DNA of 64,000 bases, from assembly GCA_036435485.1 (NCBI GenBank), contig CM071596.1:17572001-17636000 (forward strand). The letters run 5' to 3'. Every line of letters begins with the position of its first letter. Position 1 is the stretch's first letter. Both the position numbers and the translations under genes were made by a program. The stretch comes from Saposhnikovia divaricata (taxonomy: Eukaryota; Streptophyta; Magnoliopsida; Apiales; Apiaceae). The notes under the pieces are model-generated. The model ran no database searches and was not told the origin of the DNA. It worked only from the letters and a program-made list of their open reading frames with translations. Shown here piece after piece: positions 1-12,719 of the stretch.

Positions 1-180
1 TAGAATTCTGAAGTAGTGTTTTTATATGTGTAGATTCGAAGAGCGTAGACTTAAGGGATAAAGGAAAGGCAAAGGCTGAGAGTTTTTGAGCTAAGTGACC
101 AGCGTGGAAATATTTGGTTAAGGCAAGTAACTCGAACCTTTTATTTCAGTTCAGGTTCTTTCAATTATACATGAATTGTT

Positions 181-355
181 GTTTAAATTCTCATAATTTC
201 TTGTCGTTTCCTTCAAGTTAATTGTAGAATCCCTTGCACTACACTGTTTAAACCATATTAATTATTCATCGTTTAAATTCTCATAACTTAATGTTGTTTC
301 TCTCCAGAAATTGTTGAATCCTTTGCAGTACACTGTTTAAACCCTATTAACTATT
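181..355. repeat. Two-copy tandem repeat, 90-bp period
   Basis: Copies start at 181 and 271, each with GTTTAAATTCTCATAA. Both continue through a similar block ending in CACTGTTTAAACC. The copies differ by point changes and small indels. The repeat lies in the long LTR fragment. Confidence 0.7.
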
Positions 356-610
356 GCATAATCCTCTATACTTTCTTGTTACCCTTATAGATTGTTGTTT
401 TTCAACTACTGCACTCCCTCCTTATATTAATTCTTGTTGAATTATAAACCCCGTTGTATGTTATACCTTTTGTATTAGCTCAAACCTTAATTCATGCTTA
501 ATTCTTTAATCTGCACTAACCTAAATACACCTTATAAACCTGAAACTAAACTCCAAATCCCTAATTCTTATTATGTCCCTAATTAATTAATTTCCCTTAT
601 TTCTTGAATT

Positions 611-1185
611 CCTATTTTTCCTCGAGCTATATCATGTTTGACACCACCTTGAATTACCCCTCTAGAATGACAAGAGATTGATAAATCATTATCTTTAAAT
701 ATTTGTGAATCATCCTTGAACCCTGTCTTGCAGATCTTAAATAATTAATCTGGATTGCTCACGCGACATTTAGTTCTTTATTCTTTAAACTGAACCGAAT
801 ATCTTCCTACCCTGAATTATTATATAAGAGTTCTGTTTATCGAAACTCGTTTTGGTTAAATTTAAAACCCTTAATTATTCCAGCACTTTTTGTTCACCAT
901 TATTGATTATACTCCTATTTTTTTTTCCCGAGCCATACCTTGTTCGATACCGCCTTGTATTACACCTCTAAAATGGTCATAACTTGATAAACCTTTATTT
1001 TTAAATACCTGTGAATCACACTTGAACCCTACCTTGCGAACCCTATGCAATTAAATTAGATTTCTTACTTGACTTTCAGTCACTTATTCTTGAAGTTAAA
1101 CAGAATAAATCCCCTGCTCTGAATTATTGCCTAAGAATTCCATTCATCGAAACTTGCTTTACTTTATGGACATTTAATTAATTAT
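611..1185. repeat. Two-copy tandem repeat, about 302-bp period
   Basis: A unit beginning CCTATTTTT at 611 recurs at 913. The shared order is: CGAGC, then a TTGTTCGATAC-like block, the phrase CTTGAACCCT, and a closing ATCGAAACT block. The copies are clearly diverged, so the duplication is old. It also lies within the long LTR fragment. Confidence 0.65.
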
Positions 1186-1384
1186 TTTTAATTTAGCGTA
1201 AGAGGCTAGGGTGGTCCTAGTCCAGCATTAAAGGCCAATGTGTTGCCTAATTGGGAACCCAATTTTCAAAGTCCAGAGGGACCTAGTGTCCGGTATGGGG
1301 ACATTACGTGGCTGATCACCCGTATTGTCCGATTTTAATAAAATGCTTAAATTAATTAAAATGTTTTAAAGGTGGGAAATTTGA

Positions 1385-1423
1385 TATAAAAGGAGAAATT
1401 CATTTCTCTCTCTCTCTCTCTCC
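1385..1423 (+). promoter_or_regulatory. LTR TATA box and CT-rich leader
   Basis: TATAAAAG at 1385-1392 is followed by a (TC)n run at about 1405-1423. This matches the TATA box and pyrimidine-rich start region seen in plant LTR promoters. Activity is not shown by the sequence. Confidence 0.45.
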
Positions 1424-2207
1424 CTATTTTTGGAATGAATTACAAATTGCCAAACTTTGGAAAAACTCAGAGAATGATTCTTATATCGTTGTATCCGTAC
1501 TCTTGTTGTTGATTTTTATTTTGGCATCTATATTGTTACTTGCTGAGCATTTGGCTCACTTATTGTTGTTTATAACCCTTTTTCAGTTAAGGAAGAAAAG
1601 GATACGACGTAGGAGCTATATCAGGAGAAGAACTTGTTGTGGGCTGTAGACAGACTAGTTTGGCTCTAGTACAAGGTTGGACTTTTGGGTATCAGCAGAG
1701 AATTGTGTAATAGTTATAGTTGGTTGTATTTATATTTGTGGAGCGTATGTATCTTTTAATTAAGAATTTAGTATTGTAATGTAATAACTTAGTTAGTAGT
1801 TGCTTGTTTCATACCACTACCTGTTAGAGATCCGGGTTAGTAGTGGGGTGTTGTATTATGATTTAATGTCTGGTTATCAGCTTGTATGTATTTAATTTTG
1901 GTTGTGTGCCCCGATCTTGTTTTATGATCGGGAGGGCATAGTGGTATGGTTCACCTGATCGGTTAGGACAGGTTGAACAGGTGTTATGTTTCTTAAGTAG
2001 TTGGAATTGCAGTTATTTTCTTTTTATGAATTTGGTTGGTTCAAAATACAGGTGGATAGTCCATATTACGAATACTTCATGCCGAAATTTTTAAAAAATC
2101 CCCCTGTATAAAAAAAATAAATAAAAAAAAAAATCCATTTTATCTAATTAAATCCAATAATTTATTATAAAAGTAAATTTTTAGTATTGGGAAGTCGGGG
2201 CGTTACA

Positions 2208-5200
2208 CAAAGAATGTTAACTGCAACTTGCTTCTTGCTGAGATTATCTTTAGTTGGAAGACAGTTCACTATTGCACGCCATAGAAAGTGTTTTACTTTC
2301 AGTGGTATTTTAAGATTCCACATCTGTCTCCAGAACCCAAAGTTGTCATCAGAGTGAGTCATCTCTTTCATCTCCTGAACCAAATTGTACGCAGTCTTCA
2401 CTGAGTAATGACATCTTCTAATACCTCCAGTACCAAGTATCATGATCTTCTCTACTCACTGGCATAGACAAAATCAAATTAATATCTCGCTCCTCAAACA
2501 TATCTGTGATGAGATTTATATTCCACCGATTTTCTCCTGTAATCATTAAAGCAGAGACTTTCATATTTGCCAATGCAACGTTCTGAGATTGAATAAATGG
2601 CTCGTTAATATCTGGGAGCCAAGGATCTTTCGTCACACTGATCGAGGAGCCAGAACCAACTCGAAAACTAATACCTTGTTTCACCAGGTTCTGAGCTTCA
2701 ATTATGCTACGCCAAATGTAGCTTGGATTTCCTCCAATCTTAGCACTTAGAATAGTATCATTAGGATAATACCTGGCCTTATAAACTCTGGAAACGAGCT
2801 TGTCCGGGTGGATCAAAAGTCTCCAAATTTGCTTACCCAGTAATGATACATTGAACTCTCTTATGTTACGAAATCCAATACCCCCTGAAGATTTTTTCCT
2901 GCACATATTATTCCAGCTCTTCCAGTGAATAAATTTTTCTTTTTTGGGACTCGACTTCCACCAAAAATGACACATTAGTCTTTCTAGGTCCCTGCAAATT
3001 TCTATCGGTAATAAGAAAATGCTCATAGCATAATTTGGTAATGCTTGAGCGATTATTTTCAACAGAATCTCTTTTCCACCTTTTGACATAAGTTTTTTGT
3101 CCCAACCTTCAATTCTCTCTTGAAGCTTATGTTTCAGAAATCCAAAAATCTCTGACTTTCTTCTGCCTACACCTATTGGAAGACCCAAATAAAGACATTG
3201 GCTTCCCGCTTCCTGGAACTGCAAAGTCAGACATACATCCGATCTCGTAGACGTACCAGTATTAGCACTGAAAATGACTGACGATTTGGTGACATTAATT
3301 TGCTGTCCTGAAGCAACCTCAAAGACTTTCAGCATGTTAGTAACATGGATAGCACATTCCTTAGTTGCTTTGCAGAATATGTACGAATCATCTGCAAAGA
3401 ACATATGACTAATAGAGGGAGCATTTCTAGCTACTTTGATACCTTTCATCAAATTTCTACGTTCAAAATCATGAATTAAGGCAGTGAATCCCTCCATACA
3501 TATTAGGAAAAGGTATGCGGATAAAGGGTCGCCTTGACGCAATCCTCTATTTGGGACAATCAAACCGAAGGCTCTACCAGCATGGGCTATTTGATAACTA
3601 ACAGAAGAAATACAGGCCATGAAGAGTTTTATTAATTTTTGTTCAAAACCCATTTTATATAAAACAGCCTCAAGGAAGCCCCACTCTACGCGATCATAAG
3701 CTTTACTCATATCGAGTTTTATAGCCATCCAACCTTCCTTCCCCTTTTTCTTTCTCTTCATATAATGCATTACCTCATATGCCACCATGATGTTGTCCGA
3801 GATTAAGCGCCCTGGAATGAAAGCACTTTGTGTGTCTGAGATAATCAAATCAAGAACCTTCTTTAATCTGTTGGCAAGGACTTTTGAAATTATTTTATAG
3901 ACTACGTTGCATAAGGAGATAGGGCGAAGATCCGTCATGACTTGGGGGTTTTTCTTCTTTGGAATCAGCGTAATATTGGTGCTTATCAGCTGCTCATGAA
4001 CCACACCATCTGCAAAAAAATGCTTGACTATTGCCACAATGTCACTCTTAACTATACTCCAGAATTTTTGATAAAATCCTGGTGTTATTCCATCAGGGCC
4101 AGGAGATTTATCCTGATGCATATGGAACAACGCTTCTTTGACCTCGTCTTCTACTATTGGGGCGAGAAGAATATCATTATGCTGCTGTGAAACTTTTGCT
4201 TGGACACAGTCAATTACTACTCTCCATTCTGTGTTGGAGGCCGTAAAGAGGGTAGTAAAATAATTGACCATTGTCTCTTCTAAGCCTGAACCCCATTCTA
4301 CTTTCTGACCAACATTATTTAACAATGAGGTTATTTGATTTACCTTTCGTCTGTTTCTAGCTGCAGCATGAAAGAACTTGCTATTACTATCTCCTTCTCT
4401 AAGCCATAGTTGCTTTGACCTTTGCCTCCAGAATATCTCTTGCTGAGCATAAACTTCCGAGAGTTTAATTTTTTCTACTTGAACCAGAGCAATAGCGTTC
4501 GCATCTCTTCTACCTTTCAAAATTTTCAACACATGTTTGCTGTGGTTAATCCGATTTCTAAAGCTCCCGGTTATTTCCTTTCCCCAAACGGATAGAATCT
4601 CAGAACAATGAGTAATCTTTTCATAGAAAGACTTTTGAGAACCAGAATACCAGACATCCTCGACAAGATGTTTACACATTGGCTCTCTTAACCATGCGTT
4701 TTCGAAACGAAATCTTTTAATAAGATGTGGAGCGATGATTTTTTTGGCTCTAACAAAATCGGACAGTGATCAGATGTTGTAACTTCTAGATTTATGAGCT
4801 TAGCATCTTTAAAGATATTCAAAAAACTTTCTGTAACAAGGGCTCTATCTAGACGAACTTCGATCCATTTCTCAGTGTCGTATCCTCTCTCCCAAGTAAA
4901 AGGATAGCCATTCAAAGGCATGTCTGTTAGATCACAATCATTTAAAACACTTCTAAAACCCTGCAATAACCACTGTGGATAAGGATTTCCACCCCGTTTA
5001 TCTTCTTGCGACAAAACATTATTCATATCCCCTATTAGGCACCAGGGAATGTTACTTTCAACTACTAGTCTCCGAATTAACTCCCAAGTTTCTTCTCGTT
5101 TTGATCTGTTGGGTTCTCCGTATATGCCTGTTAGACGGAAGATATCCCCATCTTTTGTTTTTATGCCTATATCAATATGATTTTTGCTGTACGATTTTAA

Positions 5201-5437
5201 CTGGACTTCGTCGTTATACCTCCATAAAACAGCAATCCCCCCGCTATGACCTTGAGTCTCGACCACAAAGCTTCCCTCAAAGTTTATAGTTCTTCTTACT
5301 GCTTCCACCTTATTCTCTTTACACAGAATCTCACTTAAAAACAAGAAATTGGGTTTCTTTTGGAGAATTATCTCCTTAAGGAATTGAAGAGCCCATGGGG
5401 TCCCAAGCCCATGGCAATTCCAACTTAAGACACTCAT
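2208..5437 (-). pseudogene. LINE ORF2: endonuclease-reverse transcriptase, frameshifted and truncated
   Basis: ORF2 starts at 5437 with the endonuclease signature LSWNCHGLG and runs to 4688, including GDMNN and a closing SDHCPI motif, which are catalytic landmarks of the AP-endonuclease-like (EEP) fold. A one-base shift near 4710-4720 moves the frame. The reverse transcriptase continues down to 2418, with LRPISLCN, KAYDRVEW, RQGDPLS and the active-site FADD. A second shift near 2420-2440 leads into a short zf-RVT region (KVKHFLWR). The frame then runs into the LTR at 2207, so the RNase H part is lost. Enzymes of this kind nick target DNA and copy the element RNA by target-primed reverse transcription. 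All catalytic motifs are present, but the protein cannot be made in one piece. Confidence 0.92.
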
Positions 5438-6636
5438 TGGGCTAGGCGAGCACCCATCTGAGCACCCGTCTCTATTACGTTTTTTGGATCCGTCTCCACA
5501 TTCATTATGTCCTCATCTGACTCAAACGCGACTTCTGTATTCAAGCCCAAATTGTTATTAAGGCCCATCCCGGTATCTGTTCTCCTTTTCTTGGAATTTA
5601 TAATCAAAGTTTCGTTTGACTTATTATTACTCTGATCTGGTGTGGTCATATTGCTATTATCCCCTGTCCCAAATGTCGCACTTTTGTACACTTTTGACTT
5701 TTGTTTCCTCCAAGATCAGCTCTCTTTATACCAGCTTGCATGATTTGTGGAGTAATACCCGGAACTTGATTTTTCTTTTTCCACCTTGGCCTTCTCCTGT
5801 ATCCCTCCCGCATCTGAGTTTTGATCAGGCTCTTCCATGCTAGTACGCAGCCATTTAGCACCAATTGGTTTAACTTGTCCTCGAAAGGGAGCACGCATCC
5901 ATCCTCCATATGGTTTGATAATTTCATGCTCAGGGGTGTCAAATAAGCGAAAACAAAATTTTTCTGAATGTCCAAGTAACCCACAAATGAAACAAAAAGT
6001 AGGTACGTTCTCATATTTGAAGTTAATCCAGTACCAGTTGTCTCCTGCTTTTCTGATCTTCATTCGACGCTTTAAAGGCTTGGATAGATAAATGGCTACC
6101 CGAACTCGCATATAATCCCTCCAAACTCCTTTGAAGTTAGTAGAACAAGATTCCACAAACCTTCCAATATAATTACCTACCTCTTTGACAATATTCTCAG
6201 ACATGAATCCTATCTGCAAGTCATAGATCTGCACCCATAGCTCCATAGTATTCAAACTTATACTTCTGGGATTATCCCCTTCTTTCATGCGTGCCATGAC
6301 CAGAGCTTTTCTATTAAAGGACCAAGGGCTGCCTTCAAAAACTCTCTTTACGTCTACTTCATGATAAAACTGAAATATAAAAAGATTAGCTTCTAATTCC
6401 TTCATGTACACTCCCTTACCAGGTTTCCAAAGAGATGCTAATGTCTGTTGCATTGCAGGGAAATCCACACGACCATCAGAGATGAAGCGCGCCACAATAC
6501 ATAACTTGGCTTCGAAACCAGGTAGCGATTGATTGTTCTCGTTCTCTGCCTCTACACTTAATGCTAACCCTCCTTCCTCTTCGTCCTCCAACGTCACATC
6601 ATTCATGGCTTGAATTATACTACTGGTGGATGCCAT
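5434..6636 (-). pseudogene. LINE ORF1: DUF4283 and zinc-knuckle nucleic-acid-binding protein
   Basis: I place the start at 6636 (protein begins MASTSSIIQA); an upstream in-frame ATG at 6726 lies in the probable 5' UTR. The product has the DUF4283 region common in plant L1 ORF1 proteins, then a CCHC knuckle of form C-x2-C-x4-H-x4-C (CFICGLLGHSEKFC). The main frame ends at 5716. Codons resembling the expected C-terminal part resume in another frame (about 5691 to 5434), so there is at least one frameshift near 5690-5770. The tail frame ends at 5434, sharing ATGA with the ORF2 start. Such proteins bind element RNA to form the transposition particle. Confidence 0.85.
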
Positions 6637-6740
6637 CAAAATGGTAGAGAATTTAGAGTAAAATGACGATGAAAATGAACAGAACACGACTTCAACTCTT
6701 TTTAAATAAATAACCGAAAAAATCAACCCATCACTAGTTA

Positions 6741-7215
6741 GTAGTTACACGAAATGTTAAGTTTTAAAACATGCTATGCTTTTGTGTACTCAACAACACA
6801 ACCTCGAAAATAATTTGTTCAGAAATACAAAAACAAAATTTCGTTTTCTTTAGTGAATAATAACTAGTAGATATTTGTGAATTGTGAAGTAGGGACGAAT
6901 CAAAAAGGTTAATCTAATTTGAATATCGGTTAAACTAAAAAATTCAATAATTTTTTTTATAAACTTCTACTTTTAGTTAAAGATTAGTATAAAAATTTTA
7001 TTTTAAAACCCGGCTAGTCTATAAAGAATATCGATTATTCATTTTAATCATTGTTGTTTTGTAATCCTGATTTCGTCACTATATAAATAAATTTAAAGAT
7101 AAATAAGATAAAGAACAATGAACACCATAAGAATTTGGAAATTTAGTAACGAAATTTTTTGTCGATCATGTATCTATAAAATGAAGTGATCATGATTAAA
7201 TTTGTCATTGAAAAT
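6741..7215. other. AT-rich spacer, nothing recognised
   Basis: Between the LINE 5' end and the large gypsy element. Short AT-rich sequence with stop codons in all frames. No termini or motifs found. Confidence 0.5.
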
Positions 7216-7220
7216 ATTAT

Positions 7221-10200
7221 TGTAAGAATCCAGATTTTTGGTAGAATTAAAACTCTTATTATGTAATAGAGTATGAATGAATAATGGTTACGACTGCAAT
7301 GTATCAGTGGTTTAACGAATGAATATTTAACGGATTTGGATTCAAGTGTTTGTATGTCATGAACAATGCAATTAGATGACAATTTATATTAGAATAATCT
7401 AACTCCTGGAAAGTAAGATAGGGTAAATTCCAAAGAGGAAGGTTATTCTCATGTCATCCAAATCGATATCTGTTATAAGTCCAGTGGTTCCGTAAAAGGG
7501 TTAAGGAACGCTCGGGAAGGCGCAAGAACATTTTTCTAATTATAAGAATTAAAGAGAAAATAAGCAATGAATAGTGTTTTTGGTGGAAAGTGGAATATTA
7601 TCAGACGACGCTATATAGGAGTATTCAGAACGGATTTCTGAGTTCGTATTAATGATCGATAATCAATATAAGTGTATGTAAACGATATCAGATTCAGAAA
7701 AATGGCACTTTTATTTTCTCCGAGATTTTCCTAGACACTGAAGGATTTAATATAGAGATTTGAGGAATTTAAATTCAAGAATTATAAAGGAGGATTAAAG
7801 ATGTTGGCAAAAATATCAAGGAGGTTTCCGGTAAAACCCTAACAAGAAATACTCGAGATAATCCTCCGAGCGATCAATGAAAATGAGTAATAACCGGACA
7901 AAAGAGCAAGCAGAAAGCCAAGATACATGCATGTGCAAGAGGATAAGATCAAGTAACCAAGTAGTTACAAGGGTAACTAGCACACTTAGAAAACAAACTA
8001 AGTACTTAGTCTAATTACATCATCAAGCCACTAAATCACAACACTTGTCCCTTGAATGGCATCATGGATGAGCAAATCACTTTAATAAAGTAGCTTTATG
8101 ATAGATATTATCACAATAATGCAAATTAGACTAGATGAGAGCAAGACACCAAGCAAGCAACTCCACCATCTCTCCATATTCATCCATTCGGCTTTTGCCT
8201 TAATTCCAAAACTAAAATCCAACTTCCATTTGATCTCAAGATTTTTATGGTGAGTACTACATTTCATATCATAGTTATCATATGAATTTGAGCCTTAAAT
8301 TCCAAGTCTAGCATAGTTAATAAAATCATCAAAGATGATGATGAATAGTGATTTCAAGAAACTAACTTTGATTTCTTGTTTTCTTTGGTTGATCTAAGTT
8401 ATATTATGGCTATACAAGGACTAATCAAGGTTTATTAAGGCTTTTACATACTCCAAGGAAGGTATAACTCCTAAGAACCCTAGATCGTACTTTGAGTTTT
8501 ATGCATGTTCTTGATGGTTTTAGCTTAGTTATGATTATGGTGTTATTATAAGCATGTAAGCATGATTATCAGCCTGTTTGGCTTCTCCTACTTTAAGGAG
8601 AAAGCGACTTTCAGCAGCAAATGCTCCGTTTGGGTGAGTGGCTTAAAGCCGGGCTTTAAGTTAAAAAACTTCATTAAGTCATAAGTTCCATTTAGGTACT
8701 TATGACTTATCGATTTTTTTTTTCACAATTCTTCTAAAGTTTAAATATTATGAATTAAAAATTTTTTTTAAGTCAAATTTCACTTTAAGTCAAAATTATT
8801 AAACCCCCATTTAACTTTAAGTAAAATTACCCAAACACATTCATTTAACTTAAAGTAAACAACTTTACTTTCTCCTTTAAGTTAAAAATACCTCGATTAA
8901 GTCAAAAGTAACTTATTTTAAGCAATCCCAAACACCCTCTATGTAGTTGATTTAGTTGATTTAAGAGATATGTTGAAAATGATGGTGAAGTGAGATGTTC
9001 TTGGACTTGTTAAGATGAATATCATGTGTATAACATGTATGGTATGAACGGTGTGGCTTGGTTGTGATGTAAAAAATTTGGAAACGTTCGATTTATAGCC
9101 GTCGTAATGCCGAAATTTCGTTAACCCTTAAAATTCGTGCATAACAGTTGCCATAAGTTTCTGACCTTGATGAATATATGACCTACCCTTGTAGATCTCG
9201 AGTAATAGATCGTTTTGGGGCGAGAATCGAAGCAAACGGACTTACGGTTTAGGAGTTATGGTCGATTTAGTGAAAGTATTTCGAAACCGTAAGTGCGAGT
9301 TCGTAACTGGAATTGAAACCCCTTAACATGAATAATTCAGTGGCGAATCTTGGTAATTAAACACTAGAGATCATAAGGAAGGTGTGAGAGAAAACCTCAT
9401 GTCAAACGAATCATGTTTCGATTTTATAAAAATGTTCGAATCGAGGTTAAGTGCGAATGAACCCCTTTGAGGTATACTTGGTTATAACTTAGGAAACGGG
9501 CGATAAATCTCGAGGTATAATTTTTGTTAGTAAACGACCGACCTTAGAACTTATACGACTTAAGTACCTACCAAGTGTAATTGTAATGACATACCTTAAT
9601 AACGAACAAGTGTCGAATAATAACGGTGTTAATAAGAGTTACACTAGAGTGTACATAACGAGATAACTCGAAAGCGTGTTTTAGCTTAAGTAAAGTATGT
9701 ACTTAGCTGTTCAAACTGGTAGGTGATTAATCTTGAATAATTTTGGTTATTTATAGATCATCGGATCGATCCGAGATATACTACCCCTACAGAGCTTCTA
9801 GGCAAGTTTCCAATACTTTGGAACTGTTGTTGTGATAATATATATACGATTTGATTGTTGTTATACATATGTCATAGCATGCATGCCTGCCTGCTTTCAG
9901 ATTATATTGTGATACTTGTTTCGAGAATTGATGTTGGCTTATAAGCTAGATATGAGATATATTAGTTATAAGCCGGATATTGCTAAGACCCTTAGTGAAG
10001 GGCATATGAATCTCATTCTTCGAATATAGACCGGGAGTCAGTATTTCTTGATACATTGTGATTATTTTCTGAGGAAAATATCTAAGTAAATATTTTCTCA
10101 TTATTTATTTGATGAATATTATCTTGAATATTCATTTAAGGTTGATTTAATTATCTGATATTATTTTGAATATTTATTCGAGGAATTATTGATTTCGTGA

Positions 10201-11717
10201 ATATTCTATATATTTATTCGAGGGTTAGTTATGAGCAATATTTTTATATTAAGAATATTCTGGAAATATTTATGGTTTAATAAATATTCTTTGAATATTT
10301 ATTTAATTTTTTTAACTAGTTTTAAAAATGATTCATTTTATTCAAATATTATCTTCAACCTCCAAATATTGTGTAAAATATTTCTGAGCCATATTATGAT
10401 TATTTTTATCAAGGAGAGGTTCCCAAAAACTCCATTTTTTCATCTAAAGCTATCTTTCAAAATATAAGGGAACCTTAGTTGAGAGCTGTTATTTATTTTG
10501 TTTGACTGCCCGGTCATAAATCTTTTGAAACTATTCTTTTCATTTGCAACTTGGTTGCTATTCATAAAATTGAGTCTTGTGTTACTTCCTCATCGTTCGA
10601 GGGGTAAGATTTATGGAACAAGTCGATATCCATTAACAAGCAACAGCTTGGGAAATATTGGTGAATTTTCCTTTCCAATTAGATACGACTACCTTGTGGA
10701 GTCCTATCAACAAGTATTATACTTGGTGAAAGGAGGATGAACTTTACGTTTCAGAGTCATGGATGTTACTCGAACTAGGAGTGGTGTAAGTGGCCGAGTG
10801 GCGCCGGTCCATCAATGGCCCAACCGTTGGCCGGGAAGTTCTAGGGGGCGGTGGACAAGTAAATCCGTCTGTTCTTCCTTCTACATGTAGAAAATAATCA
10901 TGAGATGCATAACATATGACTGATCATCGTAAACGTTATGGTTTCTGCTCGTCAATGCTCCGGTATTAGTTCATCTTTCAAAGTTCGAAATTTTCTGCAA
11001 CATTATCAGTGTTGGCAGGGTTGAAAAGTGTTCAAAACTGGAATTACAATATTTTCCTACAATTTCCTTTTTTATGATACATGTCGATATCTTGCTCTTG
11101 ACTTTACAAAACAGATATGTCTACAAAGTATATATTCTGAGTTATCTGCTAACTTCATCGTTTATATTATATTGGCACTATGTTCGTTAATGCATGGCAT
11201 ATGGTTTCAAAGGTATCTTTGAATCGTTATATATTATTGTTCAGTTATATATTACTCTTGGTGGGCTATTGCTCACCCTTGCTTTATTTATTATATCACA
11301 ACAACAGCTAGATATGATGGCCCGCACAAGGCGCACTCAACGCAAGCAGGTGACAGCCGTTAGAGGGTTACCCGCTATTGTCATAGCAGCCATTGCTGAG
11401 GCAGGAGCAGCCAGTAAGCTAGACCGGTAGCGTTTATGTATCAGACTTATTTATATGTATGACTTATTTTAATCAACGGCAAGAAACTTTTAAATTTATG
11501 CTGTAATCATTTTGGGTTGTAATAACTTATATTGTGGATCCGATAATTAGAGACTTATTTCAATTTCATCTCTGGGACTATAACTGGTTGTGTGTGATGT
11601 GATATTATTGCGGGGTCATAGCATGTTGTTTATTTATTTTGACTCAAGTTCAAGTATTTTTGATGGAATTGAGACCGTAACGACCAGGTTCCCGACCCCG
11701 GATCTGGGTCTGTTACA
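7221..11717 (+). repeat. Left LTR of large gypsy element (4497 bp)
   Basis: It starts TGTAAGAATCC and ends GGGTCTGTTACA, directly before the primer-binding site. It aligns along its length with 23932-28798. It carries a 370-bp MITE (8570-8939) absent from the right LTR. Small ORFs inside, such as 11194-11430, also occur in the other LTR and show no family resemblance, so I do not call them genes. Confidence 0.93.
8570..8939. mobile_element. MITE with GTGTTTGG-type terminal inverted repeats
   Basis: The right LTR copy reads straight across this site, which defines the insertion. The ends are CAGCCTGTTTGG and CAAACACCCTC, an imperfect inverted repeat. The bases TAT flank both sides (8567-8569 and 8940-8942), consistent with a 3-bp target duplication. 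The ends resemble those of PIF/Harbinger (Tourist-like) MITEs, although TAT is not the classic TWA target. No coding capacity. Confidence 0.8.
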
Positions 11718-11721
11718 GAAT

Positions 11722-11733
11722 TGGTATCAGAGC
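11722..11733 (+). promoter_or_regulatory. Primer-binding site, initiator-Met tRNA type
   Basis: TGGTATCAGAGC lies four bases after the left LTR. This is the usual plant retrotransposon complement to the 3' end of initiator tRNA-Met. Confidence 0.9.
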
Positions 11734-11902
11734 GAGAGTTATATATACCAGAGATGATGCGACGTTATAATAATAAATTCACTAAGATAATAAGAACTCT
11801 TGCCAAGTTCACCTAAAACCCTTATGGGAAATTTTAAGTATCGTGGTAGTAACTTAGCTCGTTATCGTATCGACTAGTAAGGCGACAGACCTTGAGGTTT
11901 AC

Positions 11903-12082
11903 GTGCAGCATCACGAGGATGCTTTATTATATGCTGACGATCAGCTTGTGGATTCGATAGAGTACACTACTGAGGACCCGAAGGAGGTTCCAGCTAAGGA
12001 GGAGAATCCTGTTAAGGATAAGGAGTTTACCCTTGAGGAAATGAGAGCTACAGCCAGAGAGACTGTAAGAGCTAAGGTATAG
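11903..12082 (+). pseudogene. Acidic ORF relic in gag position
   Basis: An open stretch of 59 codons, rich in Glu, Asp and Lys (for example EDPKEVPAKEENPVKDKEF), sits just after the primer-binding site where gag would begin. It is bounded by an upstream in-frame stop and a terminal TAG, and has no ATG at its head. I see no zinc knuckle or other family motif. It may be a gag remnant, judged only from position and composition. Confidence 0.35.
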
Positions 12083-12719
12083 TGCTCAAAGAAGTGAGCG
12101 TAAAGAATTGAGATATTATTAAGAAAACTAAAGATGCATATTGGATTCGTAGCCGGACTACCGGATGTAGTACCAGCAAGTAAGACAGATTGGAAGTATT
12201 ACTTGAGATCTTATATGGGGATAGATAAGAATCCTTAGAGACCTTCATATTAATGAGAAAAGAGTTAGAGTGGTACATGATTACCAAAGACATCGATATA
12301 GGACGGGGAACAGAGTCTCCAGGAGTAGTTGAGATAGAGGCAGCAAGTGCCATATCATTTGATGAATGGATTAGTGTGAATATTGTCAATAGTAATTCGC
12401 CATGAGAAGGCAGATTTTATAGGTTATAATCTATAAAGTAAAATTGAGATTGATGAGGTGGTTTGATTCAGGGAAATGTTCATTTTATGAATGGATCAGC
12501 TTAGAAAGTAAAGACATTGAGAAGTGATGGCATGATTGGATAAAGTTATATAAGGGAGTAGTAAGCGAGACGATGATCTTAGAACCTACAAGAGGAAAAG
12601 ATCAGTGAGTCTATGATAAACTCGTAATAAGACTACTGTCAGGGTCTAAGTATAGGTTTATTTCAACTCAGTGAAATGATGAACCAGAAACATTAGATGC
12701 ATGTGGTTCATAAGAATAT

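Larger units (their letters stand above)
1..2207 (+). mobile_element. Long gypsy-type LTR, 3' part (start outside window)
   Basis: The stretch ends in GGGGCGTTACA at 2207, a common 3' end of plant Ty3/gypsy LTRs. It contains a TATA-like box (TATAAAAG, 1385-1392) followed by a CT-rich leader, as expected for an LTR promoter on the plus strand. No primer-binding site follows 2207; LINE sequence starts at once. It is therefore a 3' LTR or a solo LTR rather than a 5' LTR. No gag or pol reading frame is visible. CAAAG at 2208-2212 is the likely target duplication, but its partner lies outside the window. Family assignment is an inference from end structure only. Confidence 0.6.
2208..6740 (-). mobile_element. 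L1-type LINE, 3' end missing
   Basis: The minus-strand order is 5' UTR, ORF1 (DUF4283 and zinc knuckle), ORF2 endonuclease, reverse transcriptase, then the start of the zf-RVT region. It stops at 2208 where the LTR begins, so the RNase H region, 3' UTR and poly-A tail are absent. ORF1 and ORF2 overlap in an ATGA, typical of plant L1 elements. Frameshifts in both ORFs show it is inactive as written. The 5' end near 6740 is approximate because no target duplication can be paired. Confidence 0.9.

Noticed and set aside
11194..11430. A 78-codon ORF ending in an Arg/Ala-rich tail, also present at 28278-28511
   Set aside because: It recurs only because both positions are in the two LTRs of one element. 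The copies differ by a 3-bp indel, and no family motif is visible.
11722..11740. Possible tRNA-Met gene fragment
   Set aside because: Only the 12-base complement to the tRNA 3' end is present, directly after an LTR, which makes it a primer-binding site.
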